Shown in pieces: positions 34,134 to 47,202 of a DNA stretch of 64,000 nucleotides. The translations under genes and the position numbers were made by a program. Below the pieces are notes generated by a model. That model ran no database searches. It was not told the origin of the DNA and saw nothing but the letters and a program-made list of their open reading frames with translations. Positions within the stretch are counted from its first letter, which is position 1. Every line of letters starts with the position of its first letter. The DNA comes from Ulota crispa. Its lineage: Eukaryota; Streptophyta; Bryopsida; Orthotrichales; Orthotrichaceae. Where the stretch lies: the NCBI GenBank assembly GCA_963920765.1, contig OY987247.1:1860001-1924000 (forward strand). Reading direction: 5' to 3'.

Positions 34134-34466
34134 TTAACCCTTAAAGGTATGTTCACACTTAGTGTTAGGAGGGGTATTAGCAATATGAATGCAGTTTAAA
34201 GGTGTGTCCAAATGCATCTAATTTTCCTTTGGTACTACCCCTTTTAAGATCAAGTGTGAACATACCCTTAAGTGTCCAAAGAGCCCAATATGGCCAAAGG
34301 GGGTGTTTGGAAGTGTGAAAGTACACAAAAGAGGCATTTTGAGCTCAAATTTTGGTCCACCATTGAAGTGCAAATGGGGTAGCTAGTTAACCCATTAATG
34401 CCCAAGCAACCCATATTTGCTTGATTTCCAGTGTATTTTGGGACCATCTTGGAGTTAATGGGTTAA
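34134..34466. mobile_element. TTAA-flanked MITE hosting a second TTAA MITE
   Basis: The outer ends are TTAACCC-TTAAGTGTCCAAAG (with the insert removed) and, on the other strand, TTAACCCATTAACTCCAAGA. A third tip-like copy, TTAACCCATTAATGCCCAAG, lies inside at 34387. The left tip is split by the 123-bp element at 34145-34267. Confidence 0.65.
34145..34267. mobile_element. 123-bp MITE with TTAA target duplication, nested
   Basis: It is flanked by TTAA at 34141-34144 and 34268-34271. Ends AGGTATGTTCACACTT and, on the other strand, GGGTATGTTCACACTT are near-perfect inverted repeats that extend loosely inward (AGGAGGGGTATT / AAAAGGGGTAGT). It used a TTAA inside the tip of another TTAA element. 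Confidence 0.85.
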
Positions 34467-35728
34467 ACAAAAAAATTGATCGGCTTGTTATTCCTTGAAA
34501 TGATTGCTTTGCTCTAGATTTTACAAGAAATATGGAGAATATTCTATTTTGCAACAATTAGGAGAATAATGTCTTTGGGCAATCAAAGGGCGGCTTAGAG
34601 TACAAATGGGATAGGTGCTCCCATGTCTTGTATTGTACAAGGGAGAAGTTTGGTAATTTGTCATTTTTTTTTCTTGATTTGGGTAAGGTTTTTATAGCTC
34701 TAAATTAAGGAGCTAGTGGAATCTAGTTGCTTTGAGTGTCCATATCTTTTGGAGTTTTTTTCCATTTGTGGAGTTTTTTTTTCCATTAGTAGCTAGACAA
34801 AATCTCATGGGATCAACTATTAGGTAAATCTTTTTCTTGGGAAAAAATTACATCAAAGTCAAAAATCCATATTGTGAACTCATGCCCAAATTGGCAAATA
34901 TGAGATTCTCAACCATAGGGATTTTGGAAATTTACTTGAATTTGAAATCATATTGGTTTGAAACATTTGATTTATAGTTGGGTATAGAATGACCAATTTG
35001 GATTATGTGATTAGTTGTTCAACTTTCCAAAAACTCAAAGAATGTGTTGAAAGTTTCATGTTGAAGCTAAATTGGATTTTCTTAGCCAGACGCTTAGGGA
35101 CTAAGCCCAACACACAAAAAAAAAAATGGGGCCTTGACACTATCCAAACGTTTGTCTTACAAAGGTTGACCTTATCCAAGCATCACTGCACTTGAATATC
35201 AACGCATAGTGATGAACACAATGTTGAAACTCGCATCCATTGTTGTAGTCTCTCGCTAAGTTTCGCAACTATACTACCTCTGACTGCAATATTTGTAGAT
35301 AATATACTGGAAGACATGCAACTGAATATTTCCAGTCATCCTAAAATAAAGGAACATGAAATCATACAATGTATGTTTTCAACTGTTATTCAAACGATCT
35401 CGTACAATATGGTGTTACTAGCTTCAATCCTTAGAAAGACCAGAACACCATTATAACACTCTTATTTATCAACTGTATCCCCTCCTACATGGGAGAACCC
35501 TACATTCCCGGATATTCCAGGTAGACAAAGTGGACATAGCTACAGCTTGACATATATTCAGGACTTGACACCCTTCACATATAGAAACCACCCAACAGAG
35601 TAAGGCTCTTTACAAGTACAGCTTACTACTCTAAAGAATCTAGAGACCCTCACTTCCGGGAGTGAAGGACTTTCGTCAAACATAATCATACCATATACGA
35701 ATACTTTGATCTCAAACACATGAAGCTA
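34467..35728. other. Spacer and HAK/KUP 3' flank
   Basis: No gene is supported in 34467-35220. The last few hundred bases before 35729, read on the minus strand, are the likely 3' untranslated region of the transporter; they are less AT-rich than the spacer, as expected of an exon. Confidence 0.45.
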
Positions 35729-38700
35729 TTAAATATCATAGACCATGCCTACCTCGAGGTAGTTAGCTGGCGGGATCTGCAACTCCTTGACAGCAGATCG
35801 ACAGATAGCCTTGAGGATGGTGTATCCTCCGTTGATGGCAAGTCGGCCATACCAACTAGTGGAGCTGCTAGTCCGGACAGTAACCTTGCCCACAACATAA
35901 ACTGCATCTTGTTCACGCGCTTTGTCCAACTCCGTCAAGTCCTCCGTATTTAGGTCAGCTATTGTTCGTTGAAATGACAGAGTCCGAAGATTTTTCCCAT
36001 TCAGATCTGGTTCGTTCCTTTCTTCTTTCATCAGGTATAGTTGCAGACTTTGTATAGCTCGATCTCGAAACTCTTCATTGTTGCAGTCGATCACATCCTG
36101 GTAGCCATAAAATGCAACACATCGATACACTCCCTTGAATCCCACCCGCCCGATAAAAAAACGTTCTTCGGGGGGAACTGTCCGTTCTGGTAAAAACCTG
36201 ATTGTGGTAAAGACCAAAACTTGATGCAACGTTCGGACGTTTTTCACGTAGTGCGTAATTATTGGGGGAACGCCATGTGCCAAGTCACTATAAAAGAAAC
36301 AGATTCCAGGTACCCGCTGTGTTCCCCCTTCTGAAAGCAATGGACCCAAGCTGTCTAGGCTGATTTTGTGACTCATCTCATATGCGAACTTCCTCCGCCT
36401 CCCATAATTCCAGCACAAAGAAATAGTGAGGAATATTGCGGCCATTGCGAAAGGCACCCAACCACCTTGTGGTACTTTGTTCAGTACAGCTGAGAAGTAC
36501 ACGCCTTCAATAGATCCGTATACAAACAGGAACAAAAGAGCCACTGGAAGTGGCAGTTTCCATACTAGAATCATCACCAAGGTTACAAAACACGTCGTTA
36601 TAAACATCACGCCTACCACCGCCACACCTGCACACAAATGGTTGGTCCAAGCATCAGAAGTTAGAGCTTTTCTTCACCCTCGATGTGAAAAAAATGATAT
36701 GGGTCCTCAGACAACCAGATAACCTTCACTGAATAAAAGCAGCAGCTTGAATCCATGAAGTCGTACCAAAAGCATTCCCGAGCTGTACAGCATCTTGAAA
36801 TCCAATGACCACTGCAACACACAGAACCATAAGGATGTAGTTGACTTCTGGAGAATAAACTTGTCCTTCTTTTTCCGCAGACGTGTGCACCATTTTCACG
36901 CGAGGAAAACATCCAAGTGCCATGCATTGTTTGATTAAAGAAAATGTTGCTGTTATCAATGACTGGCTGGCCACAATTGCAGCTAATGTTGCCACAACGA
37001 AAACAGGCCAATAAATCGGCTGAGGGACAGATTTGAAGAAGGCATTCTTATGGTCGCCTGGTTGGGACATTAGATACGCACTCTCACCAGCATATGTGAG
37101 AAGGACTGATGGATAAATAACGCACAAGAATGCAATCTGAACATTGCAACAAAACATGAATGTTTAGAAGACAGATTTTCTTAAAAATTGAAGCTATCCG
37201 CATATTGAAGTCCAAAAACGTGCAAGAAACATCAGTCAAAATACACGACTTGTATACAGTGGGCGCAGGAATCACCTGTATCGAACGTTTGCTGAAATGA
37301 CCAAGATCAGCATAAGAAGCCTCAGCACCTGCCAATTGAACGATAAGGCGACAACGAAATCAAAACTATGACGTGCTTAAGTAAGAACGTCACAGCAAGA
37401 CAAGACTCATCGCAACTCCCTAATGATTAATCATTAAACTGAGCTGAGTGCAAGGGTCGGCACAAATACCTGTAATGCAGAGTACTACACCTCCTAGCGC
37501 TATCCACCCATCCTTCTGATTTTTCCTGAAGAACTCGATGAAGTAGTGAGGAGATATAGCTTTGAATATTGTGGGATAAAACCTTGCAATATTGTAAACC
37601 CCTATAACTGGAGTTATGAAACACCACGCAAGAATTATTGGTGAAAACATGAAACTTATCCGGTTTGTTCCAAAACGTTGCAACAGGAATAATACCACCA
37701 ATATGGCTGCCGAAGCCCAAGTCACAACAGCTGCCCCACAAATCCGCAAACAGGCGTTTAAGAATCAGTAACCTTTTGATATCAAGCATACGTAAAACAA
37801 AAGCGACGGAAATTTTATTTACAAATATTGTAAATACCAGAATCCCAACTTGCAATTCACAATGTCCTAAAATAAGAACGGCCTGATGGTATTCATCAAC
37901 AACTGACTAATCACAATAGACGCTAAGGAGAATGTAGCAACACCTAGGAGCCGGAGTAACCCGACTAACAAAGCACAGACGTATTGACAAGATGATACTC
38001 GTCTATTCCTTCCATGAATCGAACAGTGTAAAATAAAAATAAAATATATCTCAATCCAAAGGCTTAACATAGTAAAAATAACATTGCATCTTAGATCTAG
38101 CACTGTAACGTTATTACATTACTTACAGGTAGGAATAGACGGATCCTCGCTCCGAATTCCTGCCATAGCTGATAGCACTGTACAAACAAATAAAAAGTTA
38201 AGCATGGATCAAAGAATACGAAGATCATCTTCCAACCGTTTGCTAAACTGAATCTGCAGCACTACGTTCAAAACAGAAAGGATAATATTATTTGCCTACC
38301 TGAGATGGCAGGAGTAAGTATGCCGTCGCCAATAACGAGACCGGTACCGAACATGATTATTAAGAAAAGGAAGAATTTAGCACCCTCTCGATTCTCAATA
38401 AAACGTCGCAGTTTGGTAGCCAATATGCTTCCAGAATCCGAATTCTGATTCATCTCATTCATGTGTGGTTCTGCTGAAGTATAATCCGAAGGATCCTCAA
38501 TCCTCTGTCCGAAATGAGCGTTTCGACAAAGAATGGAATACACTGCAAATGTTCCCCCTGCATGAACATGCACAAAGATTCAGCCGAAACCTCCGAAGTG
38601 CACCGGTGAAGGCAACTTTTTATAAGAGCCTGACTTGACTCCACCTAGTCGGCAATGCAAGCAGAAATGACCTATGCGGCCAGGCCTGGGTACTATACCA

Positions 38701-40345
38701 GCTGTCATCATAATTTCGTGAAAAAAAGTTCAGAATGAAGTCCTTGAAGATTAATGGGCGTCAAGACTGAAATTTGGTTTAAGTTTTCAAGTCCTAATTT
38801 AGAAGATGTCGCTCTAGGGTGATATACGAAGGTTGAAGCTTTGACGTCATAGAAGGGCAAATTACAAGAGGCACAGAAATAGTGGCGGAGGAAAAGATGT
38901 GGAGTAAGCGTAGGAGAGAGGCTCAGGAAACGAAGACGTCAACCAGAAGGAGACACTATAAATCCTGCCCACTTGGAGGTTTTATTGAAAATAAGGATTT
39001 ACTTCTGTAATTAGCCTTCCTGTAAAAGTAGGAGAATTCTGAAAACCCATTTCTTTTAAAATTCACTCTACCATCCCGTCTTGAAGCCCGCAATTGCGCC
39101 CATTATCGCCAGAAGGTCATGAAGAACAACACTGTCGTCTGGATTTATACGTATTATTCGATGATTAACCTCAGAACTCTGATTATTCACGTGGTAAATA
39201 TGCAGTAAAAGTTGGCAGTTAATTTACTATAAGCTCTAGAACTGGGTCATTGCAAAAAAGACGTGTTAAACAACATAGAGGGGAAACCATCAACGTCCAG
39301 GCAAAACCAGAGATCTGTGCTAAATCTGAAAATAGATGAAGGTTTAAAAATCGAACCTTCGCCATGATCGTCGGCATTAATGACGATGAACCCATATTTC
39401 ACTAAAGCCACCAGCGTAACGGTCCAGAATATAAGACTTAGTATACCCAGGAATTCTGTTTCCCCGGGATCCACAATTTGAAGAGTTGGCCACACGTAGA
39501 GTGGAGAAGTTACCAGACCTCCAAATACAACACCAAATGTCTGGTATGTCAGCTTAAATGTTCCCCATTTGCCATAATCCTGATTTCAATCCGAAAAAAT
39601 TACGATGGGTCTGATCCCTCTAATCATTACTCAAGCAGATCATTCAAGCTCTTGATCTAAGATTCCTTAAACATTGCACAGAGGTCATCGACGTGCATGT
39701 CACAACGAAAGCAAAATGTATATTTCATGCCTTTCTTATCAAAGCCTATCAGTTCTTAGGTGGATTTTCATTATTTGCTGCTCTCAAAGAAATGCAATAC
39801 TGTAGTCCAAATTTATTACCGCAAGCGATGTGAGCACTTAACTTCTAAGCTCACTCTGATAAACAGGACTAAGTATAGTACAAGCGAACAATGCTCAGCT
39901 TTACGTGACCAATACCCTACCAGTTGTTCTTCATATTATTGTATTAAAAACTCAACATGTACCCAAGCCCTCAAGTGTGAGATGTAATCAGTCAGGGATT
40001 TTCTAGGATTGTAAACCTAGAAGGTCAAGATATTATTGACACGGCACGTTTTAGTTTAGAGTAAGCTGATGATCATACCTTTTTACTAGGAAAAACAGGA
40101 GCTAACTTAGCCTTGAATCGCACGTCTGAAACAGCTCTCCGAAGGCGAAAGTGCTTTGAATTTGATCCCACAACCTTCGACGGAACATCGTCCATATTAC
40201 AGATGTTATCTCCACCTCCATTCAATACATTCACCTTCATGTCACTTGACACTTCTCCATTACTTTTGATAGCCTTCCAGTCCCCATTCTCAGATTTTCC
40301 TCCACAAAATTCTCCCAGCTCCAGATCCTTTCCATTTGAACCCAT
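35729..40345 (-). CDS. HAK/KUP/KT-family potassium transporter
   Basis: Eight coding exons on the minus strand: 40345-40079, 39579-39357, 38557-38300, 38177-38127, 37730-37470, 37328-37276, 37136-36767 and 36627-35729. All joins keep frame with GT-AG introns, giving 793 residues, normal for plant members. Visible landmarks: DDHGEGGTFAVYS (about 159-171), FGTGLVIGDGILTPAIS, GAEASYADLGHFSKRSIQ, a run of hydrophobic helices to about residue 560, then the cytosolic C-terminal domain ending LEVGMVYDI. The family carries out H+-coupled K+ uptake at the plasma membrane, or K+ movement across the tonoplast. Oddity: the first-helix motif reads FGGLVTSPLY, so Gly110 stands where family members have Asp (GDLGTSPLY). 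Glu163 of the second site is kept. A 25-residue Asn/Gly-rich N-terminal stretch precedes the usual basic segment. Confidence 0.96.
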
Positions 40346-43036
40346 GGCTTTGAAATCGCCAATTAGATCTCAAATTCCACGGCTCTTTCTACAGAACAAA
40401 AGAAATGGGCTAATACGTATGTGGAATGATACCCTGGGCCGTAAAGATTAAACTCCAGGCTAGTATCAATTTCCGGACTGGCATATCAAAGAGTTATGTT
40501 TCGCCAGGTATACAGCATATATCCAGAAATCAACCGGGAATATCTGATAACATCGCATCCCTCAGAAAATTCGTTGCCAAGTTCCGGGATACTGGTAAGC
40601 CATTAAGCTTCGACTTGAAGATAGCGGAGAGTGAATTGACATCAAACAGGCTTATAATTTCTGAGCATCACCAACTCTTGGTTTCTTCAGCACGTGGATG
40701 CAAAACCATTAGGAGATAATCCAGCGATAAAAATCGCCGTGTGAAGTGGACGCAAGGCCATGTACCAAACAAAATTAAGGTTTGCAGATTCGAAAAAAGT
40801 GAGTCTGCCCAAACAATCTCACTGAACTCCTCCTCCGGCGGAAGAACGCTTGCTTCGCTGTTGAGAAGAACCCAGCTTCCTCGACAGGATGAGGATAGGA
40901 ATTGGGCGATGAGCAAAGCACCAGTCACTCTGCAAGTTCGTATTCGTTCCAGCCATCCTTGACACTCTTAACTTATCGATAGAAGTCTCGGAATAACCAG
41001 GTAACGTCACTACGTTAAGATATCTTTCTGTCTGCGAATCTATCCCTTCTCTTTCTTGCTCCAAATTCTAAAGAGGTGCGTGTCGACTGCGAAAATGATC
41101 CCAATCGTGTACTGCCTGTCACAAGAGTATACGAAAGAACACGCGCGAAGAAAGGCCGCGTTTACGATTTCCAGTACGATTCCTGTCATCAAGGAAATAA
41201 ATAAAATAGGTTGATATCAGAACTGCGACAATTTGCACTTGCCGGTTCCTACAAATTGTTTCGCCGGGCTCCGATAATACTTTCAAGATCAGCTGGTACC
41301 ACAGCTCTCAATTGCAAAGCAATTCTTCCCGAAGGTAGACTTAAAAATGAAGATAAGACGCGAAGAACTGAATGCCAATATAAATCGCGGCGTTATCATA
41401 CTGACGTAGCGACAAAATCTCGCGAATACAATACACAATGCGTTTCCAGACTGAAGAGCATTCATTCAAAGAAAGCCCACAGACTCTCTGGAGGACAGAA
41501 TGAAAAAAATAAATAGATGAGAGTTCAGAACTCAACAGTATGTATTCTAAAATCTCCATGAAATGTTTCTTATTGGACTACATGAAAGAAAAGAAAAATC
41601 CACAGGACCAAAGGACCGCCTCTCGTCAAAATCCGCATCAGTAGTCCAGACAAGGTAAGATATACTTAAAAAAAAGAGAAAGTCTTCGAGTCAACTAAAT
41701 ACAACTCAATCCAAAACTCTGTCAATTTTCAGTTTCCAATTCTTAAAAAAAACTCTACAATTCAGCAAAACAATACCACTGAATCAATAGACATTACAGC
41801 AAGATAAGCACACAGATCCGCACCTCGGTTACGAAAAACGCAAAAATTATCTGAGAGCTCGCAAAACCGTCGCCACAATAAGACTGAGACCGACATTGAT
41901 TAGATTTAAACTCCATAGCGACTACTTGAGCGACATGAAAAAATAGTTAAAGATCGACGTTACGAAGGAGGAAAGAAAGGAACGACATGTCGCCTGTCGT
42001 TACATCGTCGTCAATAGTCCAGACAAAGCAACATCAACCTAAAGAACAGAGAAATCCTCGATTCTATTATACGCAACTCATATTCAAAAGTGCTGTCAGA
42101 TTTCCAATTTCCACATTAAACAGGACGATTTACAACACAAGGATGTAACTAAACAGCTAACAGAGAAATCCTCGATTTTATTACATGCAACTCATATTCA
42201 AATGTACTGTCAGATTTTCAATTTCCACTTTGAACCGAACGATTTACAACACAAGGATATAACCAAAGAGCTAAACTAATACAGCAAAAGCAGATAAACA
42301 TCAGCACCTCGGCCACCAAGAATGCGCATTACATACCTGAGAGCTCGAAGAACGGAAACACGCAATATGTTAGAAGCGCACGAAAGGATTTAACATCGAC
42401 GTTCCTTTAGCTATCGTCATTTTTCTCGAGACTTTCATTAAATCGTCAGAGCTAAAACAACCGCAGATGACTTCAGCCTCGCTCTGCACGCTCACGAATG
42501 CAAGAAAGAGCTCCGCCGCAGCCAACTAAGCTTGAGAGAGCAGCACAGAAGCTCGCGCTGCAGCAACAAAAAAACTTGTACAAAGCATTCTGCAAAACTC
42601 ACAGCGGCTTCACAGGACCTTTATCTGGCGCGGCTCCGAGACACGTTCCAGGGACGTCCCCAGCAGTTCCACACCATCCCCGACAATTACGGTCAGAAAA
42701 TCGCGCTACTTTAAAGCCGGATGACTTTCGGTATGGTTTAGCACTTTTTCATCGAGTAGCGTGTGATGCCGACTAAATTGCGGGTGGATTTGCCGTGTAG
42801 GGCTTGGAGTTCAAGATCTGAGCAATTTGACCTTAGATTTGGACTGATCTGCACCGTTGAGGAAGGGCGGGACATGGATTTTGAAACTCGAGACTTGGAA
42901 CTATACAGACTCTGAGTGTACGGTTGTGAGGGCTCTTTTGAGCCGTTTTTGCAGTGGAGAACTTTGTTGGCAGGACCACACAAATTTAGAAGACTGAGTT
43001 TAGAAGACTGAGTGGTAAAGTGGTAGAACCACTCGT
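40346..43036. promoter_or_regulatory. Upstream region of the HAK/KUP gene
   Basis: No protein-like frame is found. 40346-41100 is moderately GC-rich and may hold a transcribed leader of the transporter; 41600-42300 contains diverged repeats, including the 114-bp tandem pair; 42480-42780 is GC-richer again and could be a more distal promoter or first leader exon. All of this is inference from composition and position. Confidence 0.35.
42047..42274 (-). repeat. 114-bp tandem duplication upstream of HAK/KUP
   Basis: CAGAGAAATCCTCGATT starts at 42047 and again at 42161, with GCAACTCATATTCAAA and GATTTACAACACAAGGAT shared in order. A third, older copy is recognisable near 41650-41760 (AGTCCAGACAAGG, CAATTTTCAGTTTCCAATT). 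It lies in the inferred upstream region of the transporter. Confidence 0.85.
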
Positions 43037-44586
43037 GTTTAACCTCTAAATGCCCAAGGTCTTTTTTGAGTTTATGTAACACCATGTTTGTTAAATTGGG
43101 AAAAAGAGTACATTTTGGGACTTTTGAAGGTTTTAGGTGATCATCTAACATTGAGCTTGCAGTTTTTTTTGGGTACACGTGTCCTCACTTGAGAGGAGGA
43201 ATTTGCAAGGGAAAATTTTTTAGTGGCTCAAACTAAATTTGATATCTTCGAATTTGGTTTAAGGTAATTTTTTGGGTTTAAGGTGGAGTACAAAATGGTA
43301 CCTCTGTTTTTCCCCATTTAACGAATATGGTGTTATTTACTCTAAACTAAACAAAAAGCCAACATTTTGACAAGTTGTATCAATTTTTTTAAATTGTAAC
43401 CGTAGAAATTAGACATCACATAGTAAAAGAAAACTCAACAACATCACTTATGGATTGAATGATTATAATGTTTGATCAAGAGGGTATTAAAATTACAAAA
43501 ATGACTTCAAGTCTTTCAATCCTCTTTTCACATTTCAAATCTAAAATGTTGGTCACCAAAAAAAATATGAGTTTAAAGGCCATAACATACATAACTCCAA
43601 TCCATTTACGGCTTTTCAAAATCTCTTCTACAATTTTTTTAAGTGAGTTCCTAGTGTGAATTTTTCTCCAAGATATAATATATTTGAGGCCATTTTCATG
43701 AGCTCTCAACACTAAAAAAAGGTCAAGATTGCAATGGAAACCCTTACACAAAATCTTGAATAGAAAATTCACAATCAATAATTTTCAAAATCAGGTTTCT
43801 AATGCTAAATCTCTTGGGGAGATCACTCCTTGTAATTTTATGGTACACACATGAGTTAAGAGGGTATTTGATGTAGGCTTATTTATCTAAAATATGGTAT
43901 TTAAAATGACCGTGTTTTTATATAAAAAGCTACGCGGGTCATATTTCTAGTATCCTATGTATTTTTATAAATTCATTCATTTGGTTTTTAAATTAGGCTA
44001 TTTTATGTATAAATTTTGTTTGTCCAATTTTATTCTACCTCTATTATTCATCAAAAAAATCTTACTTTCTATTACATAGACACACATAATATTTACCATG
44101 AAACCAATAACAAGCATATGAATTAAAGGGCTATGGTCCAAGTGGAAATTTTTATTAACAAATTTTTTGTATTTCTCAATTCCATGGCATGCATTTAAAA
44201 CAATTTAACATGGAGAGCAACAAACAACACTAATTTTTTTTACAACCTTTATTTGTCAAGGTTAATTTATTAATAAAAAAATCCTACTACTTAATGTTTT
44301 TACATACCATAATTTATACATACTAAAATATATAGTATTTCATGAACCCTATAGTAACTCTACATATTATATATATTTTTTGTTTTTTGAATTAAATGGA
44401 CTCTATCTTTTAACTCACGTGGTTCTTAAAACATAAACTATTGATCTCCTCAAGGCTAAATCTAAACTTCAAAATGAATAATTATGAAATTAAAAAATAC
44501 AAAATAATAGCAGCTTAGTTAGGTTTTATTGAACTTCATAATATTGTTGGCGCCAAAATGTGGTGCTTGGGGCATTTAGGGGTTCA
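43037..44586. mobile_element. TTAA-type element relic with a nested MITE, about 1.55 kb
   Basis: The left end is TTAACCTCTAAATGCCCAAG (43039-43058). The right end, on the other strand, is TTGAACCCCTAAATGCCCCAAG, with the TTAA apparently changed to TTCAA. Tips agree at most positions and resemble those at 22250. The interior is very AT-rich and contains the TAACACCAT MITE at 43077-43335. Confidence 0.55.
43077..43335. mobile_element. MITE of the TAACACCAT family, about 260 bp
   Basis: TAACACCATGTTTGTTAAAT on the left mirrors TAACACCATATTCGTTAAAT from the right, followed by GGGAAAAA in both arms. It belongs to the family at 15022. It lies 40 bases inside the left end of the TTAA-type relic, so it inserted later. 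Confidence 0.8.
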
Positions 44587-47202
44587 ACAAATAAATGTAA
44601 AGAGAATTAACATGACTCTCTACCGAGCTCTCTACCGTAGTAATAAGAGTTTGAGTTGAAATTTTAACTCGACTTCTTCAAATTGACAATTTATGTAGTC
44701 TGGTTAATCTTTGGAATTTTTGGAATGTAAAATAGACTAGCTCAACAATTTATAACCATCGTCAAAGATAACTTGAAAACCTTGTAAGTAGTGACAAGGT
44801 AGTAAGTTTATCTCTTCAATTACCAAAGGCGTGTTTTGTTTTAGATTGTTTTACAAACTATTTTCAAATCTTATGAGCGGAATTTTAACAAAATTTAGAC
44901 AATCCAATGTTGAGAATTGATAATTGACTTATTTCTTTATTTATTTTCTTATTACTAGAGATATATGCAAAACATTAGGAGATCTCACATATTTTGCCTT
45001 ATCTAAAATTAAATGAAAAATTTAAGAAGTTTGGAGTAATTGAGTTACATGAGTAGTTTTGATATAGATAAAGGTGGCACTTTATGCAGCCTTACCACAG
45101 TCACTAAATTCAAACACAAACCCAACAATATTAATTATACCTAAGCTTGGTGTTCTGATGTATGTAATTTTTTTGAGAAGTTTAGGTTGTGTACTAAGGT
45201 AATTGTAACCATTCAGGCAGTTTTTCTCAAATTTTGCTAGGTTTCCATTAAAATAGCCTTGATGTTTGGATAGGTTGTAGTTTTGAGTTTGATTTTGTAC
45301 AAAATTATCATGTATTACTCTCATGTATGAAACATAGACAAATTAGATGCTAACATGCAAATGACATTGTTCAAATAAAATATTACTAGTGAGACTTGGT
45401 GCAAGGATCTCAAATGTAATGGGTATTGTAGTGAGCTTGCTAAGGAGCCTACTTGTGTCATTGCCTTAAGACATGATGAATATTGCCTGTGAAATAGAAT
45501 TGTAATGAGCATTGTATATAAAAACCACTAGTGCCAATATCTCAAAACTTAATGGGTATTATTTATGAGATAAAAGAGAAAACCAAGATGGATAGTATGT
45601 AGTGGATGAAAAAGAAATATTTGTGCCAAAACCTTTAAACATGATGAACATTGTTTTTGAAACACAATTGCAATAGCCATCGCACAAAAAACTACTAGCA
45701 CACAAAGTCTTATGGCATTACGTATTTTATATCACATGGTAGATGAGATGATTCAAAAAAACATGATTTGTTAATAAACCCAATAGATTCAATTAACTCA
45801 AAAAATTCAAAAGCAAAAAAACAAAAACAAATCAACTACACTGTTTCTAACTTGAGTTGGTAAGCTTGAAAATTTCCTCAATTTACTTTCAATTTTTTGT
45901 TTTTTTCCAAAAAATCAAAGTGTTCAAAAGGGAAATGCTATTTCATGAGCAAGGATCCATGAGTTGTGAGCCATGAGTCGGGATTTTTTGTTAAAATAGT
46001 AAATATTCCCTATAAACATGTGCATAGGGCCCTATAACTGTGCATTTTATACTATCACCTCTTGAAAAACTTGTTGGTTTATTCAGTAATTCCATTGATT
46101 TTGAGTTTAGAATCCGTTCTTGCTCACATAATCTTGAATCCATGCTCATGGCTCAACAATTTACACTCACCAAATAGTATTGTCCAAATTTTAAGTGACC
46201 TCCCAAAGGATTTTAGAAATCACACAGTACAAGCTAACATTCACTCCATTGTGGAGGTCATTCCCAACCACACTACAGCTCATGGAAGGACTCAAATCCT
46301 CTAACTATAATTGAAAAGTGATAGAGAGAAGAAGCTGAAAGGAGCTAACGACAACAAAGGGTGAAAGGTTAACGGGAGTACGATGGGAATGTTTTGGAAA
46401 TTATGGAGCCGCTACTACAAGTGACTTGCTTGTTAACTCTACAAAACATTTTTCATGTTCTCCTTCTAGTGAAAACGGTGGAATTGCTCCTATAGTTACA
46501 AAGAATCTCAATTTTTTGAGGAGTGCTATGAATAGCTCATGTAGTTGTTAGATATTTGTCGCTTTATGCTGTCTTACACCATATAAACATCCAAACAAAA
46601 TAAAACAACCATAGAATTGGATGAGGCTTCAACTGGACTTTTTAACGGAAATCTCAAAAGGACTTTGCAATGATTCAGCTCTCACAAAAGGCATGTAGTA
46701 CAAATCAGGAAGGTACTGCCTTTCAAGGTACTTTCTAGGTGCTACTCAGAGTGGAACTACACTTCAAACCAACAGAAATAATCATTATGACTTCCTCAAT
46801 ACGCATAAAAAGCATGCATGGTCATTGAAAAAAAGCATTGCCATTTCAAAGTAAGCCAGGTCTTACTTCAGAATAACATTAAAAGAAAAGAGGAATATTG
46901 CAATCAGGATCACTTACAACCATAAAATTCAACCCTCTTCCAACTGTCTTAGGACGGAAAACAAAGGATTGATACCCATGCACAGAAGTGGGCCTGATTT
47001 GCAAAAGAGTAATTGACAAATTTAGCCGACTTGTTTCAAGGAGGAAGCATTGTTTTATAGGAACTTTGGTTCATTGTCAAATGGCCAAATTTGATAATTG
47101 GATTTGACGTGTTGTACGGAAAAGGTTAATACAATCGTGTGTCTTATTGTAGCAAGTGTTAAAAATTGCATTTTTGCCACAAGTGGGGTATTTAGTATAT
47201 CA
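44587..47202. other. AT-rich region without genes
   Basis: No coding frame, RNA gene or clear transposon is supported. 45400-45720 contains a diverged tandem repeat with spacing of roughly 70-90 bases (words ATGGGTATTGTAGTGAG, ATGATGAATATTGCCTGTG, ATGGGTATTATTTATGAG, ATGATGAACATTGTTTTTG). The remaining sequence is AT-rich and unremarkable. Confidence 0.45.

Noticed and set aside
43000-43060. tRNA-like stretch GTGGTAAAGTGGTAGAACCACTCG
   Set aside because: It resembles a D-arm, but no acceptor stem, anticodon arm or T-loop could be assembled around it. No convincing tRNA was found elsewhere by eye.
42498-43178. Overlapping plus and minus frames upstream of HAK/KUP
   Set aside because: They have no recognisable domain. 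The GC-richer stretch is better explained as promoter or leader of the transporter.
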